Source: Myrica gale (lineage: Eukaryota > Streptophyta > Magnoliopsida > Fagales > Myricaceae). From it: a stretch of DNA of 64,000 bases. The position numbers and the translations under genes were made by a program. Position 1 is the stretch's first letter, and every line of letters starts with the position of its first letter. The stretch spans positions 13,144,001-13,208,000 of the forward strand of contig OZ005608.1 of assembly GCA_963930655.1 (NCBI GenBank). The letters run 5' to 3'. Below the pieces are notes generated by a model. The model had not been told where the DNA came from, did not search any database, and saw only the letters and a list, made by a program, of their open reading frames with translations. Shown one piece after another: positions 45,455 to 58,246 of the stretch.

Positions 45455-48400
45455 TGAAAATAATTCATACTTTACTTGTGGGCTACTTACGCTCCATTTA
45501 ACCCCTGAAGTCAAGGTTGTGCGTTCCCATCGGAACTGTCTCCCTTACCCTTGGGAACATTTCATTTGGTCGACTAGCCCTTGAAGTGGCCCCAGACCTG
45601 GTGGCTACATACGACCCTTGGAGGTCCACACCTTCTCACATTTGTCCTTCAGTGTGGTTGCACAACCCCTTAGGATTCACCCAACCTTCTCGCATTCGTC
45701 CTTCGGTATGAGAGTCCATCTTCATGGTACGGTACCGACCAGAGCCCTTAACTTGAATTGACTTATTATAAAATTTCATATATGTCATTGCATAAAAATC
45801 TCTTTAGAAAATCGTGCAATGTTCGTGTCATGTCATGCTTGCTTGAAATGTCATGCTTGTTCATGAAACTATGCAGCGTATCATTCTAGTTCTGTAAAAT
45901 GTAAGTTTACTTACAATCCACTTACTTCCACTTACCTTGGTTCTCTTGATTATGAGATGGTGCTTCACCTACAAGCGATTCAATTATCACACTTAGATAC
46001 TTAGGAATTAATCACATAAACACACAAAGAAAAATACTTGCAGTTGGTTCGGTTTTCCGTACTTCTGAAAATACTATTTTATTTTCGAAGGTTCACTTTA
46101 GAAACTTACATAAAACACTTGAGAAAAGTAATTATCATACAACATATTTTAATAGCATCTTAAGTCCAAAAACAACAACTATTAAGGTATCAAACTCCAT
46201 TATCTTGCTCTTAACTCTATCAAACCTATTGTCCATCAAATTCCACTAACTTAACCTCTTGTCCTCTATAGACTTGCTGACCAAAGCCCTAAACAACATA
46301 ATTATGAGGCTTACAACCAATTATTTCCATATCTAATCAAAACTCCAAAACAGCAAGCTATTGGTGTCAAAATCCAAGCTTGACATATTCTATATCTCAT
46401 GCATCAAGGCCAATCTTAGTTATTTAACTAACTCTTCTTATCCAACACTAATCATGGCTAATCCATGATTATATACTCCATCTACTATCCAAACCCGAGG
46501 CACCATTCTAAGCATATGATATTTAAGTTTACATCACACCTTCTTTGCACATTCATATATGCGGCCTTAGGTACATATGTACTTGCAATCAATTTCTCAC
46601 TTGCTAAACCGGTTTTACCTAGGGTTTCTTTCCATTTTAACTTAACACTCATAATGCCATTAATGAACCTTCAATCTTGATCTATTTAGTGATTTTCCAA
46701 TTGCATGCAGCATTAAACCAAACATAGCATCAAACCTAGGGTTCCTTAACTCCAATCATTCGGCCATCAACCTAGAATTCACTTCTAAGCCATTCGGCCA
46801 CCAACCACATATGTGCATGTCATCCATACATATAATGTCAACCTCTAGCAACTAAACTCACAACCTAGGAGGTGTTAATCATCATGAAATGTCCAGATCT
46901 ACACCAAACTCAAACATGCATAAGGTTCTCAAGCAAGAATTCATTCCACCTTCAATTAATCTCGTCCTCCAACAACCACATTACAAAATTAACTCAGCAG
47001 ACCCAACCTATTAGATCTAACAATTATATACAAAATGACAGCAAGATATATTGGCCAAATCAAAGAGAAACAGGACATGCAAGGTTCGGCCACCAACAAT
47101 TTCATCTTCAACCATATTCGGCCTTACCTTGGTGTTGAACACAAGCTGATTAGAGAAGAGAGCAACTTGCACAAAAGTATCTAAGGTCAGAAACTATGGA
47201 GGAAAACAATTAAAACAGCACATGCAAAACAAAATCTACATCTACCTCCAACTATAGCACTCGGCTTTCACCAGAAACTTCACTACTCTTAAGCTTTCGG
47301 TTCCTCCCACTATGAGGGCTTCAAGGGCTGAGAAAGGTGTTTAGTAGGTGCTGAGATGGAAGCTTGAGGTGAGGGAAAAGGAGGAGAGTAGCTTTTGGAA
47401 AAAGCTTAAAGAAAGAACAAGGACAAAGCTTAAAGCTTGAAGTGGTTCGGCCAAGAGGAAGAGCTATGCTGAAATGGTGTGTGTTTCTGTCAAAAGGAAA
47501 GTGAACTGAGCAAGGGCAAGATTTGGCCACAAGAGAAGAAAAGTAAGAGCTGAGCAAAAGAGGGAGATTCGGCCAAGAGAACAAGCTGAAAATGGGGAGA
47601 GGTTGTGCGAGTGAAATGGTGAGGAGTGAATTCAAATGAGGTTGGGAGAGGCTAACACATGAAGGAGAAAAGCACTTTGTTTGGTCTCCTCTCTATATTA
47701 TTCGACCAAAAGGCTGAGTGGGGTGGCAGGGTGTGAAGAAGTGTGTGAGGGGTGAACTTGGATCATTTCATGTCCAAGGGAAAGGAGAACTTTGTTAATA
47801 ACGCCCAATACTATTGGCTACCATGGGCTGTTGACAAGGTCTCTTGTCCTATCTTCTTCAAGTCACTTAATTGCTTTGTCTCTTCACAAAAGCCTTCACG
47901 TGAATCTTCTATAGCTATTTCAAATTGCTCCTTGCCTTTCACGTAGACTACCTTGCTCTCCACTTTATTTCTTTTCATTTCATTTCACCTACCACTTATC
48001 ACATAGGTACATTGGCTTATCACCACTATATGCACTCTAGCCTATCACAATATAAGGTATATCAACTTATCTCTAGATAAAAACAATAGCTTATCTCCAT
48101 TAACACACTAGCTTATCACTATGATAAGCTCACTAACATATTTCTTTAATAAACACACTAACTTATCTTTTAAATTCTATATCAAGCTATCGTATATACC
48201 TAATAACTTATCACTTAATTTCTCTAATGATAATTAAAATTACCTAATGGTGATTAAGATTACCTAATCAAGAATACAAGATAATCTATTAGCTCAACAT
48301 AATTTCATAACTATAGACTTATACACCATGATTTTTCTACTTAGAGATTTTTGGCAATGACAAATAAAATTTCTCTTCATATATCTAACTTCATGAATTA

Positions 48401-48566
48401 TGGAGTATAAATATAAGCAATGGAAAAATAAATTCATAAGAGAAATCTTCTTTGAATAAATTCGGCTCATAAGAAAATTAATGTACCATAAACATTAAAC
48501 TTAGGTTATACATTGGCCAAAAATATGGCCCCTTGAGTTAATTCAAAACGAATTCAAGGACCATGG

Positions 48567-49049
48567 GTCAATTTCAAGAACACGTTTAAGATCAAGAGCA
48601 TGTGTACAACCATGAAACATGCATGTGCATCATGATATACAATTTCTCATGATTTTCAAGTTCAAGTTTAAGATCATGTCTTCAAGTTAAGTTTTTCCCT
48701 TACTGAGTCTTTTTGACTCACGTTTTTAAAACTGTAACATTTCAGATGCTTCAGGTGAAGGCAGTCAGGAGGACCATCTGACTTAGAAGGAAGACGTTTA
48801 TGTGTTTTTGTTGTGACATGATCGATGTGATCTGTCGCCTATATATGTGTTGTTCATGTATTTTGTAATCTAAGATACTTTGCTAAATTGAGGACTTTCA
48901 TGAAGTTATGTTGTTATGTTTTTGGCCCGTCTCTCTCTCTCGATCCTATGTTCTTTCCGCTGTATGTTTAAGGAAGCACGCTGGAGCTAACATCTGGGGT
49001 TACTCGCGGCTGTCACGGTCCCCTGCGGGACTGCATTCGGGGCGTGACA
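48567..49049. repeat. Right inverted arm of LTR B (483 bp)
   Basis: An inverted copy of the left arm. The junction at about 48,566 follows 'ggccccttgagttaattc', then 'aaaacgaattcaaggaccat'. In the LTR at 52.3-56.7 kb the corresponding point leads, about 30 bp on, to the normal terminus ending 'ggggtctcaca'. Confidence 0.9.
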
Positions 49050-50799
49050 ACACGACATAAGCATTTGCATGATTTTCTTGAAAGAAAGAAGTTTTGTGCA
49101 AATGAAAGTTATATGACAAGTCAAGTTAAACGGCTGAGTTGGTCGGTACCGTACCAGTTAAGAAGGTGCATCCATACTGAAGGACGTTTATGTGAAGGGT
49201 GGATGTCACCTAGGGCACCCATACCGAATGATGCTTGCAAGAAGGATGAGTAGCTCTTAAGGTATGTGCAACGACACTGAAGGATGCTTGCAAGAAGGTG
49301 TGGACCTCCAAGGGTCATGTCTAGCCATCAGGCCTGGGGCTACTTCAAGGGCTAGCTCGACCAGATGTTGTGTCTCTAAGGGAAAAAGGGGACGGTTCCA
49401 ATGGGAACGCACAACCCTAATTTCAGGGGTTAAATTGAACGTATGTAGCCCACAGGATAAGAAAGGATTCTTTTAAAGATCAAGTGTCTTTACAAGTTCA
49501 AGTATATGTTTTCAAGAGCAAGTGCATTTGTTTCATATGCAAGCATTGAGCATACATGTACATCTCAATTCATGATCATGCATTCTTTAAAAGTCATGTT
49601 CCCTTACTGAGTCTTTTGACTCACAAGTTTAAATTGTATCATTCCAGATGTGCCTGGTGAAAAAAGTCCCGAGGACTACTTATCTTGAGAGGAAACACTC
49701 TCCGTATAATTTTTGAGATGTTGGTGACCATGGACCATCGTGGTCCGTAACTAATGATGTATTTTGTGTATGAACAGAAGTTGTGATATTCGTCCTATTA
49801 TTATGAAGTCGTTTTGCTTAAGTTAAGTTTATATGAGAATTTCATTGGCCCGTCTTTTTCAGTAGTATAAAAAAAATGTCGCTGCTAAGTCAAGGTTAAG
49901 TTTACTGGAGCATTCATTCGAGATTGCTCGCGGCTGTCATTGGCCCTTCGGGTTAGTATTCGGGGCGTGACAATTAGTCCTCCTGATTTCACAAGAGCAT
50001 AAAAATCAGTCCTTCATGGAGGACCAGAGTCAAATGAAAGTAGAACTAAAGGAACTAGCACTACAAGAAAATTGAGCTTTAGGGACGGATTTTCTTTGGG
50101 ACGACCAAAAAGTCGTCCCTAAAGGACCCCTTATGGGACGCAACAAAGGTGTCGTCCCAAAAGGGGTGTCAAAGAACATCTTTAAGGACGGGTACCTCTT
50201 TCCGTCCCTAAAGAATGAGTTTTAGGGACAGATTCGGAGCATCTATCCCAAATAAACTGGCTGGAACATTGTAGGAATAACTTCGGGACGACACCATTCT
50301 GTCCCAAAAATACTTCAAGTTCGAACTAAGTAATTATGGTTCGAATTACTTATAATCAAGTTTGGACTACACTTTTGGGACGACAAACAAACGTCCCAAT
50401 AATGTATCCATTAGGACTACTTATAATCAGGTTGCAACTAACATACTAGTGCGAACTGTAATGTTTTAGGTTCGAACTTTAGTTAGCACTGTTAAATTTC
50501 CTTTGTTCGACACTTGTCCAAAATTTGATTTATTTAAACTTTTCCAAACTAGGTATATCATAGTTCCAATGTCTCAGATAGAGCAGATCGATGCGATGTG
50601 ATATGACTCATCATTAAATGCGTCAGTTCTGTTTGAACTTGAAACATTTTAGTTGAAACTTGTATAATTGGGATATCAGTGCTAACTAACGTTATGGTCG
50701 TGCGCACTACATAATGGGAAGTGCGAACTAAGTTAGCGGATACACACATGTGGATGGATATCTGATTCGTTAAGTGCGAACTTCTATTGTACTAGTGCG

Positions 50800-52188
50800 G
50801 ACTAGGGGTAGTGTTTTTTAAAAAGAACCAAAGGCAGTTAAGACGAACAAGTCATAACAGAGACGCATGCGTCCCAAAAGCCTCTTCCTCTCCCACAAGA
50901 AATCTGGCCGTCTTCCTCAGCTGCTCACCGACTTCAGAGAAGTTGTGGCATTGTGCTAAGACAACATTTGTACCCTCCTCCACCCTGGTAATTTCTCTGT
51001 CCCCTTTTTTAACAGATTTTGGGGGTTCTCTAGCCTTGAAATTTGATTTTTCTTTTGGTAATGGTTGGACGGTTTATTTTTGCATTGAATGTGGGTAGTT
51101 TTTGGCTTGGGTTTCGTTGCTTTTGGGCTACTTGGTGGTGTTGTTTGGGAGGAAACACTTTTCATGGTTGTTGGACCTCCACCCACATTTGGCGGTGATT
51201 TGCGGTGGCTGAGTCAACTCCACCATGGTTTTGCAGTGTGGACAATGCGAACTGACCCTATAAGTTTCAAAATATATTTGCCTCCATTGTTCCTCTTGAA
51301 ACCTGTTTCAAGGTTGTTTGAACTCTATATTTGTATGTTCAAACTATCCGGAGTTGTTCAGAATCCATTTTGACAGTTGAAACTAGAATTTGATCATTTT
51401 GACATAGTTGAAACTAAATATTGTTTGTTCCAACATAATATTGATTTAGTTCGGACATAATTTTTTGATCAAACTTAAAGTTCATTTATACTCGATTATA
51501 GTTCAAACTTAGAGCTATTGTAGTTCAAACTGTACTAGAGACAACAACAATTAGAAACTTCAATTACGCCCACATGAACCATTGTATTTTCTATTTAAAT
51601 ATGAAGCTAATTGTTGGAGGTTATATGATAAGTGATTTATTTTTCCTTTATATATAATTATTTAAATTTGATGGAAAATAGAATGGGTGTTGGTAATTGT
51701 TTTTTCTCTGTTGAAACACTAGTTTATTTTTTGTGAAAACTTAGTTCATAACCTTTATATACTGTTCATACTTATTGGTTAAAGTTCAAACTTTGCTTTT
51801 AAAGTTCTGATTATTCTTGTTTCAGTAGTAACCTTAAGAGTCTTTAGTTGAAACATATAATACTTAAATTCAAACTTGAAAAATTTTGTTCTAACTTAAC
51901 TCATATAGTTTGGACTGTTGTTGTTCAGTTCAAACCATAACGAAGAGTTTAAGATCATAGTTCAAATTCATACTTGTTTTCCCTTGATTGAAACTGTTAT
52001 TGTCTTTTTATTGTAGCTCAGTTCAAACTGGTGTGGACTTATGTTCCAACTTGATGGGTTATGTTCAAACTCCATCTTATTTGTTTAAACCTTATTTGTT
52101 TTAGTTCGTACTTTTCATTTTTTTAGTTCTAACTGTTTACATTCTTAGTTCAAACTTATATGAATTAATTTGTCTCTTGTCTTTGCAG
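50800..52188 (+). other. Leader and intron-like region of the CACTA gene
   Basis: A CT-rich stretch at about 50,870-50,990 resembles a leader. Then follows a long T-rich segment filled with 'gttcaaact' words, ending in an acceptor (gtctttgcag) at 52,188. No ORF was recognised. Confidence 0.35.
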
Positions 52189-52342
52189 ATACCTTGTTAT
52201 TAAATCTGAAAATGGCACGATGAGTCAAAGCAAGGTTATCCTGACAGCCCTCGTCGCCACCCCCGTCGCCGCCTACTTTGGATCAGCATCGGGAGCTCAT
52301 GGAGGCACATGTCGTGAACATGCACTTGAATTTCGCTCATGG

Positions 52343-55300
52343 CCCTTGAAAATATTTCATTCATAACTTGTAGGCTACTTACGCTCCATTTAACCCCTAA
52401 AGTCAGGGTTGTGCGTTCCCATCGGAACCGTCTTCCTTACCCTTGGGGACTTTTCATTTGGTCGAGCTAGCCCGTAGTTGCCCAGGCCTGATGTCTAGAC
52501 ACGACCCTTGGAGGCCCACACCTTCTCATTGTCCTTCAGTGTGGTTTGCACAGCCTCTTAAGATTCACCCAACCTTCTCGCATTCATCCTTCGGTATGGG
52601 AGTTCATCATGATGGTACGGTACCGACCAGAGCCCTTAACTTGACTTGACTTATCATAAACTTTCTCATATGTCATTGCATAAAATATCTTTAGAAAATC
52701 ATGTAATGCTCGTGCCATGACATGCTTGCATATGATGCCATGCTTGTTTGAATATCATGCTAAAAATCAACCTGTCATGAACAACATTTCATGCTTCTTT
52801 GAACATCATGCCATGGTTGATATAAAATACATATCATGTTTGATCATCAAAACATGTTGTGTATCATTCCAGTTTTGCAAAAACTGTGAGCTTACTTACA
52901 CACTTACTTCCACTTACCTTGCTTCTCCTGATACTCGGTGGTTCTTCGCCTACAAGCGAATCACATTCGTTACATAAATGCTTAGGTAATAACTTTCAAG
53001 TTGACATACAAAAGTACTCGTAACCGTTTACGGTTTCCAAGAATACATATCTTGAAAATATGATTTCACTTGCAAAAGATTTCTTCAAATTTTGGCTTGA
53101 ATAAAACAATTTGAAAACAATTAAACATATACATCAACTAACTTCAACTAGATTGTTGTTTTCGCCTACTTCGTGTCCAACTCGTATCCAACTTGTTCAA
53201 CTAATTCTTCTTGTCACTAACATTGATTCCAAAACCTATCCATGAAATCAGCAACAACATTTCGTCTTAAAAATTCCAAGTCAAAACAGCAACTTATCCT
53301 CATCTAGTTTATATTCCTTTGTTCCACACTTTTCATCGTATTACACCTGGACCAATAGCTATCATCCTCCACCAATTTATCCTCAATAGATGTTGCTATA
53401 TGGACATTGCCGAGACATAAGATTTAACCTAAGTTACTATGGTCTTTTCTATAAGTTTCCAAGTTCACAAGAACACTATTGCCCACAATTCTTCCAAATA
53501 TAATCGATAGGCATGAATCCTTATTAAAGTGATCGACCCATGACCGTTTGGCCTCCTTTTTATTCTTAGGCTTGCTGACATTGAACAAATGAACATTTTC
53601 AGATTCATATCTTCCACTTTCTTGCAAAATCCATATGATTCACTTAAAGGCAATAACATGAATTCAATTCCCACTTAACCCAAGTGCAATTACCTCCATA
53701 TTCACCAAATGAAATCAAGCTACTAGACGATTAGCTTGCTGTTTAATTCAATGTCATCAACATACCTTCTTAACAGCAAGCAACCCTAAGGAATCACATA
53801 TGACACTTTCCATGACCTAGGGCAGCAACCATTCGGCTCTCATAATCATTTTTCTTCCATTTTCATAACACTATCTTGCATTGATACTACCCATTACACT
53901 TGCTCTTAGGTTTAGGTCACTGATCGAAGTCTCAACATCATCCATCTTAACATGTGCACATTATTTTCAAGGATTAAAACAGCAACCATAATAGTCTCCA
54001 AAATCAAGGATTTACACTATAAAAGTCTCATACATTTAGTACATTTTTCTACTCTTATCACAACTCACATGCTAACATATTTTCTAACCTCATGAAATAA
54101 AAACCGTGGCCCTCAATATACCTTAACCACTGGTAAATTTCATCACCATTACAACTTAACCTCATTTTGCACCTAATATATTTCGGCCAACTCATGATTA
54201 CCCTAATTGCAAGCTCAATTCATTCTTGATATCCCAAGCCTTGTTAATCACCCTAACTAAAACCAACCCGTGACCTTTAAGCTTCATCATTTATGGTTTA
54301 CTTACTAACATACAAGATTTCTCTTAACACTAAACCTAGGTTTTAATCTCTAACTCATTCGGTCATAATATTAATTTCACTTATATATCACATGCAATTG
54401 CATTTTCAATTACTAATCATTTGGCCATTAGGGTTTCCTTCACTACATCATTCGGCCATGCATCAATACAAGTGTTTATGGAAATCAAAATTTATCTCCA
54501 ATGTATTCCCATCCTCCGTTCTCAGGTTCACAACCTAGATTCTACAAATCATGGCTCAAGAGCAAGAATCCACCTAAAGTATCATTCGGCCAGCACCATA
54601 ATTCATACATTTTCATGCTATTTACCACATGCATTCATATTTTCTTCATCATAGTGAAACCCGTGACTTATAACCACAATAAATCTAGCAAATCAGCTTC
54701 ACATTCAACTCAAAAGATCTATATTTTGATCATGACAGAGGTATACTAAACCTAACATGCATCTTGGCCAAATGTGGTGCAAGCTAATACCCAAAACATT
54801 ACTAACATGCATAGACCATTTCTTCACATTTTCTAACAACCAAGTTAGGATCTTAGGCATGCATGTTCAATTCCAAGCTCACATTATATCCTACAAGTTA
54901 TCTAAACTCAGATCTAGCAAATACAAGCCATTCGGCCAACAACATCACTTTGCACCTTCAAGCATATTTGACCTTACCTTGATGATTGGACACAAGCTTG
55001 CTAAAAGAAGAGCACCTAGCATAATAAAACATCTAAGGTCAGAAACTATAGAGAACTTAAGTAAAAAAAATACATGAAAATCAAATCTACCTCTACCTTC
55101 CACTAGAACACTCGGTTTTCACCAAAATCCTCCACTACACTTCAACTTTCGGTTCCACCTTCAAGAATGGTTCCAAGGGCTGAGAATAGTGTCTACAAGG
55201 TGCTGAGATGGAGGTTTATGGTGAGGAAAAGATAAAAGAACAGCAGCTGAAAGTTGCTTGAAGAAACAAGGCAAGACTTGAAACTTTGAAGTGATTCGGC

Positions 55301-56709
55301 CAAGAGAGTGAGCTGAGTTTCTGTCAAGTTAAGATGGCTGTGTGAAAAGAGATTTCCAGCCACCAAGAGAGAAGAAATAAGCTGAGCTAAGGAGAGATTT
55401 CGGTCACCAAAGAAAAGAAGCAAAACTAGAGCAAAGAGAGGTGTTTCGGTTTCAAAAGAAAAGAACAAACTTGAACCAAGAGAGACGAGTTTCGGTCAAG
55501 AGAAAAGAGAGAAAGCAAGCTGAAAAATGAGAAGTGTTCGGTCAAGGGGAAATGAGCAAATGAAAATGAAGAGAGGTGAGGTTGATGAAATGTGTGAAAG
55601 GCAAGGTTGTAATGCACTTGGACACAATCTATGACAAGAGGGGAAAGAAGGGTAGCTTTGATATTTCCGTCCAAGCCCTAATGCCTTGTCTTTTCACTTT
55701 AATTCACCTCATCTCTTTGTCTCCAAGCAAGCCATTCACGTGAAGCTCTTGCCAATTCACTTCAATTCACCTCATTTCACTTTCCCACTTTTCATTTCAC
55801 TTTTCAAATGCTATGGGTGGGGACAATAAATGTCTTGTCTTTTCACTTCAATTCACCTCATCTCTTTGTCTCCAAGCAAGCCATTCACGTGAAGCTCTTG
55901 CCAATTCACTTTAATTCACCTCATTTCACTTTCCCATTTTTTCATTTCACTTTCCCACTTTTCATTTCACTTATCACAATATATAAGCACTTTGACTTAT
56001 CTCTAATATAATGAATTAGCTTATCACAACATATATATTCATAGCTTATCACCAAAAACTTATCACCATGATAACTTATCTCCAATAAGCACTTTGACTT
56101 ATCTAAATCAACACCATAACTTATCAACTTATCAACATGATAACTTATCTCAAAGATAATTACTCTAGCATATCTCTTGATAATCACAATAACTTACCAT
56201 CCCAATGATTCCTTAACTTATCGCTATGATAAGCACACTCACTTATCAATTAAATTCTTTATCAAGCTATTTTATATATCTAGTAACTTATCATTTAATA
56301 TCTCTAATGATATTTTAAGCTACCTATTAAAAGACACAAAATATTTAAATGCTTATCATAAATTTCATGATTTTCTACTTAGATATTTTCGGCCATGATA
56401 TATCAAATTTCTCTTCATAATTTAATTTCATGAATTATGGAATATAATAAGAAATGGATAAATATAAGTCCATAAAGAAACTTACCTAGCAAGTTTCGGC
56501 TCTTAGGAAAAATAGAATTTAAACTTGTACTAAAAACTTCCACAATGAAAAAGAAATTATTTAAAGAAAATTCTTGAATAAAATTTCATAATAAGTTAAT
56601 GTACCATAAACATTAAACTTAGGTCATTCATTGACCAAAAATATGGCCCCCCGAGTTAAATCAAAACGAATACATAGGAATTAGCAAAAGTGGAATTCGG
56701 GGTCTCACA
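52343..56709 (-). mobile_element. LTR C (minus), lacking its U5-side end
   Basis: The right end is the normal start 'ggggtctcaca' (56,709). The body is collinear with B's core: 'cttacgctccatttaacccc', the triple 'ttctcattcgtccttcgg'-type repeats (about 52,510-52,600), 'ggtacggtaccgaccag', and the 'cttatc' run at 55.97-56.27 kb. The left edge starts at 'cccttgaaaatatttcat', exactly the point where B's inverted arm begins, so the last ~490 bp of the LTR are missing. No target duplication is visible, yet CACTA sequence is not lost across the site. Confidence 0.7.
55684..55950. repeat. Direct repeat of ~125 bp inside LTR C
   Basis: The block 'ccttgtcttttcacttt', 'aattcacctcatctctttgt', 'ctccaagcaagccattcacg', 'tgaagctcttgccaattcac' occurs at about 55,684-55,790 and again at about 55,831-55,945 with few differences. 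A tandem duplication. Confidence 0.75.
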
Positions 56710-57063
56710 TCCCGTCACTGATCTTTCGGAATATTATGAAGGAAGCAGATTCCTTCGAGGTAAGTGGCGCTCCTTACTGCCTCCTCTTGACATGTTGGGG
56801 AGGATAGGCAAAAGCCTCCTGGTTCGTTCTTCTTAGAGACGTTGAGGAAGAGAAGATTGCAGCTAAAACAGGGCAAGGGAGCGGTAGACGACGCAGCTCG
56901 ACCCGCCTGGGCCACCGAGCATCTTGAACGCTTCGGTCGGCTTGAGGATCTCGTTAGACAGAGGGTCAACCGGCAGCGGGACAGGATAGAACAGTTGGGC
57001 AACAAGGTCGTGCACCTTAGCGGTTCGGTCCATGCGATGCAGAGGACGGTTGATTCACTTTAG

Positions 57064-58246
57064 TAGTCCAATTTTTATTTTATGTTTTCTTTTTGGGTTA
57101 TGTACTTATTTTGGGATAATGTTATTTTAGACACTTTAATATATTTATTTTGTACTTATGTTGGATATGATGGACACTTCTTTATGTACATTTTTGTCTC
57201 AGCTCCAATTGTTATCTTTATGTTTATGTTACAATTTTAACCAATGAACACATAAAAATTCCAAACATTGTTGATATTGTGGGAGTTTGAGAGAAACTAG
57301 TGTGAACTATGTTTCAACTGAAAAATTTAAGTCCTCGCTTACTCTAACTTAGTGTGCACTATAGGATTTACATCCCAACTAGCATTTCTCCAAATCGAAC
57401 AATAACAGAGTTAGAGTTCACACTACATCATAGTTTGGATATTGATAATTTAGTTTGAACAAAACGGCAAGTTCGGACCACTAATTTTACTCGTTCGCAC
57501 TTGTTTCCTCTAGTTCGCACTTTAAAATATTTTTTCCGCCGAATTCCTCCCACCACGTTAAATTACACATTTTTATATGGAAGTAAACATCAAAACGATG
57601 TCGTACTTACCCGTTCGCACTTCTCTTTTAGTCATTTGGACTAATTTCCGTGAGGTTTGCAATCCATCACATGAATTCTATACCCAGTTCGAACTGGTAA
57701 TTTTAATTGTCGCATGCTTTCTCCGGCCATGTAGTCCGAACTAAGTTAATGTACGTGTACATGTATTTTATTTGACTTTCATGTGACCGCACAAATTTTG
57801 TTTCCCAGCATTTTCAGTCTGAACTGGTATATGGAAGTGCGAACTCGATTATGGTAGTGCGAACGAAGAGATTAATAGTGGCAACTAATATATGTTGGTT
57901 TGAACTGCATATTCACATTGGATTACTCATTATGGTAATGCGTGTTAAGCTCATTATGTTACTACGATGTCCTACCATATGTTTATCAGATGTACACTAA
58001 TGTTTTTTAAATTTTATCTTCATTTCATTACCTACCATATTGTGATCATATGTACATCAACGAAGTGATGAAGATTATTATGGTAAGTTGAGGACATTGA
58101 TAATGAGTTCGCACATGTGAGTTGATGTGTGTTAAACTCATTTTGTTAGAATGTGTTTACTAAAGTTTGATAACCCAGTTATATAGATGTGCAAGGCGTG
58201 TTGAGGAAATGTATGTTAGAGTTGACACATTAGTAATAAGTGTAGC
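57064..58246. repeat. CACTA right subterminal repeat region, no gene
   Basis: After the coiled-coil ORF stop the region is AT-rich. It is then dotted with 'agttcgcact', 'gttcgaactgg' and 'gtgcgaact' words in both orientations (about 57,300-57,960), as expected of CACTA subterminal transposase-binding repeats. No ORF was found. Confidence 0.6.

Larger units (their letters stand above)
44964..49049 (-). mobile_element. LTR B: minus-oriented LTR with two inverted U5-type ends
   Basis: The element starts TGTCACGCCCCGAACGCAG and its other end, read on minus, starts TGTCACGCCCCGAATGCAG. ACACG flanks both sides (44,959-44,963 and 49,050-49,054). Removing the element and one ACACG restores sequence matching 30,810-30,845. 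The core 45,455-48,566 is a normal minus-strand LTR body (U3), but its 5' TGTGAGACC terminus is absent. In its place is an inverted copy of the LTR's own last ~485 bp. Conserved features such as the cytosine-rich 'cgcattcgtccttcgg' repeats (about 45,600-45,720) place it in the same family as A. Confidence 0.85.
42583..49972 (+). mobile_element. Solo LTR A (about 3.3 kb) split by LTR B
   Basis: It starts TGTGAGATCCCGAG and ends GGGGCGTGACA. ATTAG flanks both sides (42,578-42,582 and 49,973-49,977), a perfect 5-bp duplication. No internal region or second LTR is present. With B and one of its target copies removed it is about 3,299 bp and collinear with the LTR at 29.5-31.8 kb, including the triple 53-bp repeat (about 49,170-49,310) and the hairpin at 49,609-49,622. 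GA-rich leader-like sequence lies at 43,130-43,220. Confidence 0.85.
52189..57063 (+). pseudogene. CACTA accessory gene with C-terminal coiled coil, interrupted by LTR C
   Basis: Exon-like pieces are 52,189-52,342, 56,710-56,759 and 56,837-57,063. The first reads PPTLDQHRELMEAHVVNMHL in one frame. Across LTR C it rejoins as NFAH/PVTDLSEYYEGSRFLR. A 77-bp GT-AG intron (56,760-56,836, GAG/GTAAGT and TTCTTAG) then joins in frame to ETLRKRRLQLKQGKG and a heptad-rich tail (HLERFGRLEDLVRQRVNRQR, stop at 57,061). A TGA lies upstream of PPTLD, so the start is uncertain. The family is unrecognised. A short DNA-binding/coiled-coil accessory protein of a CACTA element is the best guess, by position. Confidence 0.5.

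Noticed and set aside
44964..49049. B as an ordinary terminal-inverted-repeat DNA transposon
   Set aside because: The arms are the 3' end of a known LTR family, the ends are TG...CA, the duplication is 5 bp, and the core is collinear with LTR C.
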